The translations under genes and the position numbers were made by a program. Positions 17,152 to 28,168 of a stretch of 28,434 nucleotides of DNA are shown here, one piece after another. The notes beneath the pieces are model-generated. The model ran no database searches. It had not been told where the DNA came from and saw nothing but the letters and a program-made list of their open reading frames with translations. This DNA comes from Cylindrodendrum hubeiense (taxonomy: Eukaryota > Ascomycota > Sordariomycetes > Hypocreales > Nectriaceae): positions 1-28,434 of the forward strand of contig JAANBB010000479.1 in the NCBI GenBank assembly GCA_014621425.1. Direction: 5' to 3'. Every line of letters starts with the position of its first letter. Within the stretch, counting starts at the first letter, position 1.

Positions 17152-20100
17152 GGCACAACTTGATATTGAGGAAGAGAACCGACGCGCCCTCTTCGCGGAT
17201 CTCTATCGCAAGACCGAAGACAAGGTCGCGCTACTCTTTGCTGACGATGGTTCATACAACTATCCCGCGATCAGCGCGCTGCGCCGTTCCCCGGCCGAGT
17301 CCGCCGCGGTCATCCTACCCGCGACCGATCACGAACCTATCAGGGAACCGCCACTCAAGAAGGCGAAGCGAACCATCGACGAAGACGACTACGACGATGA
17401 CGATGACGAAGACGAAGAAGACGAGCCCGCGCAACCCGCGGCCAAGTCCCAGACTGCCGCCGTCGCCGCCGCGAGCTCCTTGCTCTCCCCTTCTAAATCA
17501 GGCAGTTCCCCTGTCCACTCCGTACCATCACCCGGGAAGCAAGGGGACAAGCCCAAAGAACAAGATGGCTCGCAGGGCGAAGACGCTATCAAAAAGCTGG
17601 AGGAGGCCCGGACTGCAACCGAGGAGGCTGCACGAAGGAGTTTCCATACCATCTTTCATACTCTGGAGAATGACCGTGCCGCCATGCTAGAACAACAGCA
17701 ACTCGAGGATTCCGAGAAGCAACTCCAAGCAGAAATGGATCACAATCATACTCCAATCACCAACAATATCCAGGCCGCCAACCATGGCTCTCTCAGCAGC
17801 GCAAACCTCGGCGCATCCAGCCTGACCCTGAAGCACCTCATCGCTAGAATCGACATGAAGCGCGACCAGGTCCGCGCATCGGATGCAGAACTTCGACTCC
17901 TAATGAACGAGGTCCGGAAGAACCGAAGCAAGTGGGCCAGTGAGGAGAATGTCAACCAGGAGGAGCTGTACGAGGCTGTGGAAAAAGTCTTGACAGAGCT
18001 GAAGGCGCATACCGAATACTCCACCCCATTCTTGACGAGGGTGAATAAGAGGGATGCGCCCGATTACTATAATTGTGAGATGCCACGCCGGATCTACACC
18101 CCCAACTCAACTGACATATTCGCACAGTTATTAAAAACCCGATGGATCTTGGGTCGATGACCAAGAAACTAAAATCCTTGACGTACAAGTCCAAAACCGA
18201 TTTCGTTGTGGATCTTAACCTGATCTGGGACAACTGCCTCAAGTACAACCAGGACATGAACCACCCCCTTCGACGCATGGCGAACGGTATGAGGAGGGAG
18301 GCGGAGAAGCTTATTCCTCTTATCCCCGACCTCGCTATCCGACCCCGAGCAGAAGTCGAAGCCGAGGAGCGACGTAAACAAAACGGCGGCGAAGACGACG
18401 CTGGCGAGGACTCGGATGACGAACCTATCATGTCCTCGCGGGGCCGCAAAGCTGGTAGCAAGGGGACAAACAAGTCACGAAAAGCACCCAACGACCAAAA
18501 GGAAGATACCCCGGCAATCGATCAGAAGCCCATCTTACAGGTGAATGGTCTTCTCAAGATGGGCCGTGAGGGTTCTGAAGCTGTGGATGGCAGCAATGGT
18601 TTCGCCACTCCTCCAATAGCTGGGTCGATCACTCCTGGTGGCATCAACGGACACTCGGGAATCGGAAGCAATGCTGATGTCATGGACATCGATGGCCCCA
18701 GCCTCAATGGTATGGCGTTAAACCAGGCATTTGGCGAGGTCGTTGAGCAAGTCTACGAGGACGATGAGTACAAGATCTGGAAACAGACAACCAAGAAAGA
18801 TCGTGCTCTGGTTTCCAAGGAGCGCTTTCTCCTCTTCAAGGATGACAAGTTCAACGTCGAAGCCCCGGCATTGGTCCGCAGCAAAGCCGGGATGCGCCGA
18901 TTTTTGAAGCACCAGAGGGACGCAGAAGCACAGGGCCTTTTATATGCCCAGGCTAATTCTGATACTGTTACGGGAAAGGAGGCTGCGACCAAGCCATCTG
19001 AGACCCTGGCCGATGAGATTGATGAGGAAGCGGACAAGGTGATTCCTGATTACTACGACGCTCTAAGCAACATCCCCGACATCCAGCCCAAGCTTCAGTG
19101 GGTGGAAGATGGAGAAGGACAGGTCATCAATCAACATGAGGACTTCCTTCATCTTGTGCCACCTGGAACCTTCACTGCCCCAAAAAGCCGCTTGACAAAG
19201 AAGATGGACGAAAACATCCACCAGATTCAGGAGACGAGGAAGCTTGCAACGAAGATCTCTGTGATCAAGCAGATGCAAGTCCAAACTCAGGTATGCCTGC
19301 CGATCAGACCCCGTAATTATCATTTACTAATGCCCTACAGGTTTATACCAACCAATTCCCTAAATCGAATATGCAGTCTTTCACAGAGCAAGATATTGAG
19401 CCACATTTCGTCGGCGACGACGGCCCAGTAATGTGTGCCGAAACCTGCCAAAATGCCCTGAAACGATCCATCGCCAAGATTCTCTACACTACTGGATTTG
19501 AAGAACTTCAACCTTCGGCCATTGATACCTTTACTGGGGTCGCGGCGGATTACTTTCAGAAGTTGATCCGAACCTTCAACGTCTACAACGAGTCTGAGAA
19601 AAAAGCAGCTCTGTCAACAGTCGACGGGCCCAAATTCCAGCCTCGGTTCACACCCGAGGAGGTCATTTTGCATACATTGGACGAGAGCGGTACTGACCTT
19701 GCTCAACTGGAGATTTATGCAAAGGATGATGTTGACAGACTGAGCTCCAAACTCGGTGGTCTACATGAGAGAATGAAACTACATCTCACGGACCTCCTTC
19801 GCCCTGCCCTGACGGGAGATTCGGGAACTGATGGAGTTGGCGCATTCAATGATGGCAGTGAGCAGTTCGTCAGCGGTGACTTTGCGGAAGACCTCGGCGA
19901 AGATTTCTTCGGCTTCCGTGCCTTGGGTCTGGACAAGGAGATGGGTCTGGAAATGATATCTGTGCCCTTGCATCTCCTGCAGAGCAGGGTCAGAAACCAG
20001 TACCAGATGCAGACGCAAACGGCGGGAACTTCGACCGAGGAGCTGTTTGAGTCACTCACGGCATCCGACCCAGTTACCAGGGAGAATATTCAAGATCAGA

Positions 20101-20516
20101 TTGGTCTGGTCAAGAACTTTTTCCTGGCTAAACTTCACGCTAATGGCGACCAACCTCTTGTCGAGGACGAAGATCTCCCTACGAAACAGAAGAAGCCCCG
20201 CCCCCGCCTGGGCGCAAGCGGAAAGATTGTCACCGCTCAGAAGCGTCCTCCGAAGGAGCAGCTGGCTCTTGCCAAGAAGAAGAAGAAGTTGGAGGCCGCG
20301 GCGGCCGAAGCCAAGCTTAATCACTTCCCCGACAAGGGCGGATCTACCAACAATACCCCCGCCAAGAAGAAGTCTATGAGCGCTGCTACAAGTGCAGCTC
20401 CCAACCCTGCCGTTCTCGCGCTGGCACCCGGCATGGAACGTGCAGACAGCATGCAAAGCGGGACCGACAAGGACGACACGATCGGCATGATGAGTCCGGA
20501 GAGCATTGCTCAGTAG
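17012..20516 (+). CDS. SPT7: SAGA complex subunit Spt7 (bromodomain and histone fold)
   Basis: This nuclear scaffold subunit of the SAGA histone-acetyltransferase coactivator reads acetyl-lysine and holds the complex together. Exons are 17012-18074, 18128-19290 and 19341-20516. The introns are 53 nt (GTGAGA, CTGAC branch site, CACAG) and 50 nt (GTATGC, TACTAAT, TACAG). The product is 1133 aa. An NLS-like PLKKAKR (114-120) is followed by a long acidic tract. The bromodomain spans about 320-425, with [20 protein letters not shown] built across intron 1 and the acetyl-lysine-contacting asparagine at Asn395 (DNCLKYN). The histone-fold (Bromo_TP-like) region is at about 780-850 ([17 protein letters not shown]), as expected for the partner of Ada1. 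The C-terminus is Lys/Ala-rich. In yeast, C-terminal truncation of Spt7 defines the SLIK form; whether that occurs here is unknown. The start at 17012 (A at -3) is the first in-frame ATG. Confidence 0.93.
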
Positions 20517-21933
20517 GCCAAGCAGGGTTTCCAGGACTCGGTGGGGTAATGGTAGCATGGGAGCCAATTGCTTACGGCTTGGCCACAAATGCGACCAAGG
20601 ACATCTTGAATGATAGATCCGGCAGATCATGTCTGCCGCTGGCCATGACTATGGGATTGGCAGCGATGCCAATTGGACAGCAATACCCTCGATACCAAAA
20701 AAGGAGCACCTCTCTGTGCTCCAATTTCCTTCTTATACAACCCCTGTACTACCTACATCCTACATCCGCTTTACCCCTTATTACCCCTTCTCCTCAGTCT
20801 TGCTCATACCCCCCCAGCAGGTGTTTCAACACCAAGGCTGGCCTTTTCTCTTGTCTTGCTTTCTTTGATTTTCCGTTTCTATTATGCTCCCTTCTTCCTC
20901 ATCTTCAGAGCTCCCACACCTCATGTTATGCGGCGTTTGTTTAAAGGCCGGGGGTAGTGTACACAGCGCGGTTGCATTGGGGGGAAAGACATGCCGAATA
21001 TACCTTGGACGAACGACGACAACGCCTTCCGGGTCACCGTTGCCCCATTCCCGCTGCCATGTTGATGGCTCGTTTCTTTGTTAACCTCCACGCTGGCCCT
21101 TTGGAAAATTAAAACATGCACGGATTTGGCTTACCCCGGGCTTGACACAGGGACTTTTTTATTTATTTTACGGGGCGTGACGTTGTGCAATCGGACGGAT
21201 GAGAAGGGCGGACGGCCCCGAGTGTTTGATATATGATGGTTCGGTTGGGCGTGGGATTGGCGCCTGGTACTATGGCAGTGGGGGTAAATGAGATAGTTGG
21301 ATTGATTCACGTCATGTGTCGCAGCTGGAGTATTCAGAGTGGATGGTGGCCGGAGAGAACATTGTGTGCACGAGTATGAGGATGTGGATAGTTACGAATA
21401 GGCAATGGAAAACAACTTTGAACGAAAGTCCCTATTTCGCACTTATTCCTTTCCTCCTGTGAGAACAAGGTGGTTGGTCATGAACAGATCAGGGGGGTTG
21501 TTTAAGTCATGGCATGGCACGAACGAGACGTCAAATAGGTACTGAAAACGATTGTCGTATTCAGCTGCTTGTTTGTCCAAGTCCCCGAAGGAACATGACG
21601 GACAGAGAAGACCAAAGCTTCTTCCCAGATAATCCGAACCCATACTCCCACCACCCAATCCGTTTTTGTTGAAGGATTTTTGATACCACAAACACATCCT
21701 GTTAAAACCAAAGATATCAAACAACTAGTTATTGCGCCTTGATGAAATGCATGCTTGTTGAACGTTTCGCCATTTGCCTCATCCATGTTAAATGCCGCCG
21801 CTTTCGTTTAGTTTTGGAACCCCCCTTTTGATGAAAATGGGGTGTCCCGCGTGTTGACCTGCTTGCCAATCGCTCGTGTTGAAGAACTTAAGTTGTCTTG
21901 TGACAAGACAGCTCGGTAAGGCTGGTTGGCAAT
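20517..21933. other. Convergent intergenic region between SPT7 and SHMT
   Basis: This region should contain both 3' UTRs. The left part is C/T-rich (about 20700-20900). The right part is of mixed composition and includes a 93-codon minus-strand frame (21724-21443) with ordinary amino-acid use but no recognised family, lying in the probable SHMT 3' UTR. No RNA gene was recognised. Confidence 0.5.
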
Positions 21934-23616
21934 TTAGATGCCGGCATCCAGGCGCCAGCCCTCAACGGGGAGGGGGAAGGTGTTGCACCAGGCGGCAATC
22001 TCCTTGCGGAGCTCGTTGATCTTCTCAACCTCGCCACCGGCAACCTTGGCCTTGAAGTCCTTGAGCTTGTTGGCCTCCTTGGGGAGAGCACCCTGGACGT
22101 CCTTGCAGATCTTGATGGCATCGTCAATGTACTTGCCGACACGCTCGAACTCCTTCTCTCCGAAGCCACGCGAGGTCATAGCGGGGGTACCAATGCGGAT
22201 ACCGCAGGGGGTAAGAGCGCTCTTGTCGCCAGGGATGGAGTTCTTGTTGCAGGCAATGTTGATCTGCTCAAGGACGGCCTCGACACGGGCACCATCCAGG
22301 CTGTGCTGGCGGAGGTCGATGAGGACCATGTGGCTGTCAGTGCCGTCAGAGACGAGCTTGTGGCCGAGGGCCTTGAAGGTGTTCTCCAGGGTCTTGGCGT
22401 TGGAGACAACCTTCTCCTGGTAGGCCTTGAAGTCGGGGGTGGAAGCCTGCTTGAGGGCAACAGCCAGGGCGGTGATGGTGTGGTTGTGGGGTCCACCCTG
22501 GTGACCGGGGAAGACAGAGAAGTTGATGGGGTTCTCGAGGTCGAAGAGGGTCTCGGCACCGGTCTTGGGGTTGACGGAGCGGACGCCCTTGCGGAAGAAG
22601 ATCATGGCACCACGGGGACCACGGAGAGACTTGTGGGTGGTGGTGGTGACAATGTCGGCGTAGAGGAAGGGGGAGGGGATGACCTCGGCGGCGACGAGAC
22701 CGGAGATGTGGGCCATGTCGACAACAAGGTAAGCACCAACGGAGTCGGCAATCTTGCGCATGCGAGCGTAGTCGATGAGACGGCAGTAGGCAGAGGTACC
22801 AGCAACGAGGACCTTGGGGCGGTAGAGGATGGCGTTCTTCTCGAGGGTGTCATAGTCAATGATGCCGGTCTCGAGGTCGACGCGGTAAGGCATGGTCTCG
22901 AAGTAGGTAGAGACAGCAGAGATCCTGGGAGGCGGTTAGCATCTGGGTCCCAAATGGTTCTGTATGAACAGCACACGGGGGTGACTCACTTTCGCTGGGG
23001 GGTCTGGTAACCGTGGCTCAGATGGCCACCGTGGGGGAGGTCAAGACCCATGAGGCGACCGTGAGGGGGCATGATGGCCTGGTAGACCTGGAGGTTGGCA
23101 GGGCTGCCGGAGAGGCACTGGACGTTGACACCCCACTTCTCGGAGTCGACGTGGAAGGCCTCGAGGGCACGGCGCTGGCACAGCAGCTCGATCTGGTCGA
23201 TGTGCTGGTTGCCACCGTAGTAACGGGCGCCGGGGTAACCCTCAGAGTACTTGTTGGACATGGGGGAACCCAGAGCGTCGAAAACGGCACGGGAGGTGAT
23301 GTTCTCGGAGGCGATGAGGACAATGGACTCGCGCTGGCGCTTAATCTCATCCTTCTGTAGGGGGTGTTAGTGAGTGCGGCTTGGTGGTTGGGCGGTTTGG
23401 CGTTATGCCAGGCAATTAAGGGAAGCACGTACCATGATGGAGGCGACCTCGGGGTCGGAGTCGAGGAGAGACTTCTCGAGCATCTAGAGAAGTGAGTCAG
23501 TTGACCGGCGCTTTCTCCCCGGGGGACGAGACAGCACAGGGAGCTCGTCGATGGTGGGGTGAACGAACCTCCTTGTGAGACGCGGAGAGCGCATACTCGG
23601 CGTTGGGGGGAGCCAT
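21934..23616 (-). CDS. SHM2: Serine hydroxymethyltransferase, cytosolic type
   Basis: This PLP enzyme interconverts serine plus tetrahydrofolate with glycine plus 5,10-methylene-tetrahydrofolate, feeding purine, thymidylate and methionine synthesis. Exons are 23616-23569, 23483-23433, 23354-22990 and 22924-21934, with introns of 85, 78 and 65 nt. The product is 484 aa. The N-terminus ([16 protein letters not shown]) lacks a mitochondrial presequence, so the cytosolic form is favoured. The PLP Schiff-base lysine is Lys253 in [13 protein letters not shown]. Also visible are SIVLIASEN (43-51), [15 protein letters not shown] (67-81), the PLP-contacting VVDMAHISG (222-230) and [14 protein letters not shown]. 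Codon use is strongly biased to C/G third positions, as in highly expressed fungal genes, which explains the long antisense frames. The start has a good context (ACAATGG). The SHM2 symbol follows the yeast cytosolic enzyme. Confidence 0.98.
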
Positions 23617-24774
23617 TGTGTCTGGTCAATTGAAGAAGCTGTGAAGCTGTGAAGATGGAAGCAAGGGGGAGAATGGATTGAAGAGAGGAGGAGAGGAGGA
23701 GAGGAGGGGAGAGGAAGAAAAAAGAGCGACGGCTCGGGAGGTAGATGTAGAAAAATTTCCCTGGGCTAGGCGGCCTGGATTGGGTGGCCTGGATTGGGTG
23801 GCCTGGGGCTCCGAGACGAGGACGCACACTGCAAAATCGACCCCGATGAGGGGCGGGGTACCGGCAGGTGCGGGGTCGTGATTGGTGGCGGGGGCTCCGA
23901 TAATGGGAGACGACGGTTACCTTGGCCTCTCGCAGCACGAGAAAATTTGGGTTACCCTGGAGTCGGAGCGAAAGCTAACATGTTTTCTGGGCTAGCGCAG
24001 GTAAACTTTTTTTTTATTCCCTCTCTAGGCATTGTTTGGCTGAGATGATCAAGTAATCTGGTGTTGGATGCGCAGTCATTGCAGCGAGAGGCTGTGACTC
24101 AGCTCGATGCGAGTCCAATGGGGAGTCGGTGCTGCTGGTGATGCTCCGATTCCCGTTGAGCAAGTCTCTGAGACCCCGCCAAAAGAGGACCGCCAACCCG
24201 CGAATTACGTACGGGTTCCGAATCCCATCAGGTCATCAAGGTGACTTGCAGGCCACCGATGAACAGGCGGGCAAAAACATGCGGGCAGAAGATGCGGGAA
24301 GCGGAGGAGGAGCCAGGCACACCCTCCAAGCCACGCTCATACTTCAGCAACGCTGCGACTAAGAAGTGCGTGGTACCAGATAATTAGCAGACTCCAGCGA
24401 TACAAAGTCTGTGAAAATACCACTCTGCAGATTCTCTTGAGCCTCAAGAGCAGTCACCTACTGCATAGTGCACGACACTCCACCAGCTACCTACCTACCA
24501 GGCAGGTACCCTAGCTACTCCAACACTGCAAGCAGAGCTACCCACGCGCACCACGGCCGGCATGACCTGCCAGTTGTTCCACCCAATGCCCCCCACTACT
24601 GCACCACAGCCGCACCACCAGTGACTCCCTCCCACCTATAAACCGTTACCCACACAGCATCCCCGAATTACAAACTGAATCCACATCCACATCTAGTGAC
24701 CAACCCTACTTAACTACATCTTTGAACTGGACATCACCATCCGGAAAGGGATTAGTTCCTCATCCAACATCTCC
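23617..24774. promoter_or_regulatory. SHMT upstream region and tRNA 5' flank
   Basis: No gene is supported. Next to the SHMT start lies a purine-rich stretch on + (C/T-rich leader on -), then a triplicated GGCCTGGATTGGGT-like patch (about 23771-23808), a TGACTCA element (24095-24101), an ACCT repeat cluster (24486-24511) and C/A-rich sequence leading to the tRNA. Confidence 0.55.
24095..24101. promoter_or_regulatory. TGACTCA element, candidate Gcn4/CPC1 site upstream of SHMT
   Basis: This exact match to the general amino-acid control bZIP site lies about 480 bp upstream of the SHMT ATG. Serine/glycine one-carbon genes are plausible targets of this regulator in fungi. The same heptamer also occurs by chance at splice sites (22982, 23492 in reverse) and in the gene-free region (25728), so this is only a candidate. 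Confidence 0.35.
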
Positions 24775-24879
24775 GTCGGTGTGGCTCAGTTGGTTAGAGC
24801 GTTGGTCTCATATTCACATATGACTTGACCATAGGTCAGGGATATCCAAAGGTCGTGAGTTCGAGTCTCTCCACCGACA
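24775..24879 (+). tRNA. tRNA-Met (elongator, anticodon CAT) with a 31-nt intron
   Basis: The acceptor stem GTCGGTG/CACCGAC pairs perfectly, with discriminator A at 24879. The D arm is GCTC-AGTTGGTTA-GAGC. The anticodon stem TTGGT/TCCAA carries the T31/T39 opposition usual in elongator tRNA-Met. The loop is CTCATA-A with CAT at 24809-24811. A canonical intron (24813-24843) follows the base after the anticodon. The variable loop is AGGTC and the T arm is GTGAG-TTCGAGT-CTCTC, with one T-T mismatch. The mature length is 74 nt without CCA. Internal promoter boxes are present (A box from 24782, B box about 24858-24868). Confidence 0.93.
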
Positions 24880-24891
24880 GGACTTTATCTT

Positions 24892-24895
24892 TTGA
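24892..24895 (+). terminator. RNA polymerase III terminator of tRNA-Met
   Basis: A TTTT run begins 13 nt after the tRNA end, and a longer interrupted T-rich stretch follows (24912-24925). This is the usual Pol III stop signal. Confidence 0.7.
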
Positions 24896-26018
24896 TGGTT
24901 CGAACATCTTCTTTTCTCTTTTTGGTTGCGGATACCTTCTTTTTGACCGGCTTCACATCATAATAATACCCCGAATAAGGCACATGATGATAGACCATTA
25001 AGACAGTGTGGGCAGATGATCTCCGACACGGACGTCTGTACCAGATGTGTCGACGATTGATTGGCATTACACCAAATACCAGTCCCCCAACAGGCCAAAA
25101 AGGGCCACAGCGCCCTGTCTCTGAAAGAGATGGGCGGGGGGTGAGGTCATCAGGGGCGTCTATTCTTTTTCCTTCCTGTTTCTTTCTCCCCTTGTCTCAA
25201 AGTCATGGGCGGCCATCCATCTTGTTCCACGGCCGCACCGAACTTCCAGCATGACAGGGGAGAGAGGCTTCGGGCCAGCTGAGACACGCCTACGGCATGT
25301 CCCTTGTGCAAGGGAGCTTGGATCACCCGTGGCTGACACCGCGGTGAATCCAGGCTCGCGCGACGGTTTTGATTGTCTGTGATCCGGCCATGACAGACAG
25401 CCCCGAATGAGCATGTCGAGTCTGGACGAGGCGTCTTGGTTGGCAATGCTTCGCCATTCGTGCTTCCCGACATGTCGGAATGTCGTTAGCCTTGCCGGAG
25501 AGCCTCAACAATAAGCTTGATTGCAGGCGACAGATGCAAGGGCAATTTCTTGCATAGTACGCAAGTCTGTGCAATTTACAGCTCAGAGACAGACCCTGGT
25601 ACGATAGGTGCCATCCTCGGGCTTTAATTACAACCAACAGAGGTCGAGGACGTCTGAACGGGCCTCCCTCCCTCCCTCCCTAGCCCGCTAGATCCTGGCC
25701 TGTCGTCCGAGGTGGGTTTGAGACCCGTGACTCAAGTCTACGTAGAGTAGGTGTCGGGACCATTGTCTACAGTGGTTCCCTGTCGATGCTTAAGCGCGTT
25801 GGTTCAAGAGCATCCACGTTCCAAGTTCCGGGTCCATGCTGGGGATGGCTCGTCGCGGGCTGCATCAGGCGCGACGAGCTACAGCACAGAGCGCAAACCC
25901 TCAAACAGCTCCGGATAATCGCGACTGGGGCGCATAGCCAGTCACATGACCCGTAAACGATGAGGAACAGCATCTCGTCGAGAAAAGGAACGTCCGTATG
26001 GTTGCACAGGGCCTCCTA

Positions 26019-26028
26019 TACGGAGTAC
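26019..26028. promoter_or_regulatory. Recurrent intergenic motif, 10-bp copy (TACGGAGTAC)
   Basis: This matches ten of eleven bases of GTACGGAGTAC found at three other intergenic places in the window. Confidence 0.45.
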
Positions 26029-27284
26029 GAATAGAGTAGATGTGTTTCGGGGGCGCAAGTGGACCCTTGTGAATGGGGGAGCGGCAACGAAGCAGCCCAG
26101 GGATTGCCGATTTATTGGCGGCTCCCGAGGCGCAGGCCTGCACGACGGACGATTCTTCTGGGTAAGTGTTTCTTCGCGTGCACTTGGGTGGAGCTTGTGC
26201 GAGGCTCAAGGGGGGATCGGTCGGGCCAGAAGGGGGCTGCGGTGCGGCGAGCGTGCAGTCGCGCGTGGGCGACAGCCAAGCCCTGGGAGTTGGGACTTCG
26301 CGCTGCACGTTTACGCGGCGTTCCCTTTTGCCTATCGGTTGCCTGGCAGACCCGTGACCTGCGACCTGCGACCTGTCGGGACGCAGCACGCAAGTTGGCG
26401 CGATCTCTTTCCTGGCCTGGGTGGAGAGATCCCTGAATGTCCTGCAGCAAGGGCCGAGGCAGGTCTAAAACGTACTACGTAAACGTTGGGGGCCCTGGGC
26501 GGATCATCGGATATGGACAAGACGCGGCAATCGACGGGTCTGCTACCCAAATGTTGCTTGGAGTTGTCGACACTATCGAGAGTCGGTCGCCGCTACAGTG
26601 AACGACAGAAGGAAGGCCATGCACTAAATATGAACTGGTCGGCCCGTCTGTGGCGAGAACCTTCGAGGACGCAAGTGGAACACGTCCAGCAGCCAACACG
26701 TGTGGCGCCCGCCATTCCCAACCCACAGTTCATAGCCCGCGGCCACGGTTGGTTTGAGTGCTTGAGTGCTTCTGATGACGGTGGTGGGTAGTGGTGGTGT
26801 GGATGGGAGCGAGACAAGGCATGGATGTCGGGGCATGGATGAGATGGGATGAGATGGCAGTGCTGCCAGGGAGTGGACAAGGATCCGATCGATCATTGGG
26901 GACGGACCAGGCTAGAACCTCACCTATTTCTTCATTCCCACATCCCGCCGCCGGTCTTTCTGCTCAAAGCACTCTGGCGCTCATCACAACCAAAGTGAGT
27001 CAAGCTAAAAAATGTGGGTGGGTGCACGCTTTTGCACAGACAAGGGCGGCAAAATAACCAACGCGACGGGAAGCATGAACAGGAAACAATGAGGAACCTC
27101 GGGCGGGAATCTGACACACACGCCGACAGAAACCCTCATCAAGCCTCGGCGAATAGGCTCGCTAGCGGCCATACGTGAGAGAAAAAAGCAATTCGAGAAT
27201 GGTTTTTGGTGTGCGGCACAGCGCCGGCGTGTTTGGGTGCCCAGACAGATCAAGTCAGATCCCTCGCGGTGGCACGTCAGCGAG

Positions 27285-27307
27285 AGCGGCAGCGGCAGCG
27301 GCAGCGG
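27285..27307. repeat. AGCGGC hexamer repeat
   Basis: Almost four tandem AGCGGC units in non-coding, G-rich DNA. Confidence 0.85.
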
Positions 27308-27399
27308 TAACCGGCCGGACCAGTGGGCGGGCGGGTCTCCAGTGTCAGGTGCTTTGGTTGCCTGCGGGCGCCACGGGAGACATGTCCAGGATGCAGTCC

Positions 27400-27418
27400 G
27401 GAGTACGGAGTACGGAGA
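27400..27418. repeat. Recurrent motif, tandem form (GGAGTACGGAGTACGGAGA)
   Basis: The 7-bp unit GGAGTAC is repeated in tandem and includes one exact GTACGGAGTAC (27403-27413). This is the densest occurrence of the motif in the window. Confidence 0.75.
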
Positions 27419-27456
27419 ACAAAGTCGAAAGCAAGAAGCTAGGGGGAAGGGGGGTT

Positions 27457-27496
27457 GGTGCGTGGGTGCGTGGGTGCGTGGGTACGTGGGTGCTTG
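27457..27496. repeat. 8-bp tandem repeat (GGTGCGTG), five copies
   Basis: Units start at 27457, 27465, 27473, 27481 and 27489; the first three are perfect. This is a G/T minisatellite in gene-free DNA. Confidence 0.9.
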
Positions 27497-28130
27497 GGCC
27501 GGCTTGGGGACGATCTGCTCCATCGGAAAAAAAGCAGACGAGAAAGCAAGTAGCCCGTCACAAACGGGCTGCAAATCACGAGCGATAGACCATCGACGTG
27601 GGTTACAGGACGTGAAGTGGATGCACATGGACGGGACATGGGGGGATGTCTGAGATACTGGCCGCTGGAGGGGACGGGAATAGGAAGTACAAGAGCCAAC
27701 GAGGAGATGCGAGGCCTTGAGAAACGAGGAAGAGTGATTGCAGTGAGAGAATGAGACAATGAGGTTGAGCACGAGCCTAGAAGCACGAGTCCGCGCACGT
27801 ATGCCCACACAGGAACAGCCGCCGACCACCCACTTGCCCACCGAAAGCGTAACATCAAAGTGAGGGTGGCCGCCAGCGAAGAGGGAAGGAAGCAGATATG
27901 CGGGCGTGATGCAGCAGCTGGGTGGCAGCAGCAGCTGGGTAACTGGGTAGGTGCAGGCAGGTGCAGGGTGCATTGGGCTTGCAGGAGGGCAGGTGCGGTG
28001 CAATGCAGCGGAGCACAGGTTGCAGATGCAGGTCTGATTCTGATTCTGGCCTGGGCGAGGGTGATGTGCGATGGATGGGTGAGGGGAGGGGAGCGACGGG
28101 TGTACAACCTTGAGTTGCAGCATGGTGCTG

Positions 28131-28168
28131 CACTGCGATGCGATGCGCTGTGCTGTGCTGTGCTGCAG
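28131..28168. repeat. CGATG and TGTGC short tandem repeats
   Basis: Adjacent runs of GCGAT and CTGTG pentamers lie near the right edge. They explain the open, biased frames of this region. Confidence 0.75.

Noticed and set aside
21443..21724. 93-codon minus-strand frame downstream of SHMT
   Set aside because: Amino-acid use is ordinary but no family is recognised, there is no promoter-like sequence, and it lies in the probable SHMT 3' UTR.
22303..23010. 235-codon + strand frame opposite SHMT
   Set aside because: It is the antisense shadow of a strongly codon-biased gene and spans the SHMT intron.
22982..23498. TGACTCA heptamers inside the SHMT gene
   Set aside because: They coincide with splice donor and branch-site sequences of introns, so splicing explains them.
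24200..24225. Sequence resembling a tRNA T arm (GGGTTCCGAATCCC)
   Set aside because: The T loop would have an extra base, and no acceptor, D or anticodon arm can be built around it.
25728..25734. TGACTCA heptamer in the gene-free region
   Set aside because: No gene start nearby; a 7-bp match is expected by chance several times in a window this size.
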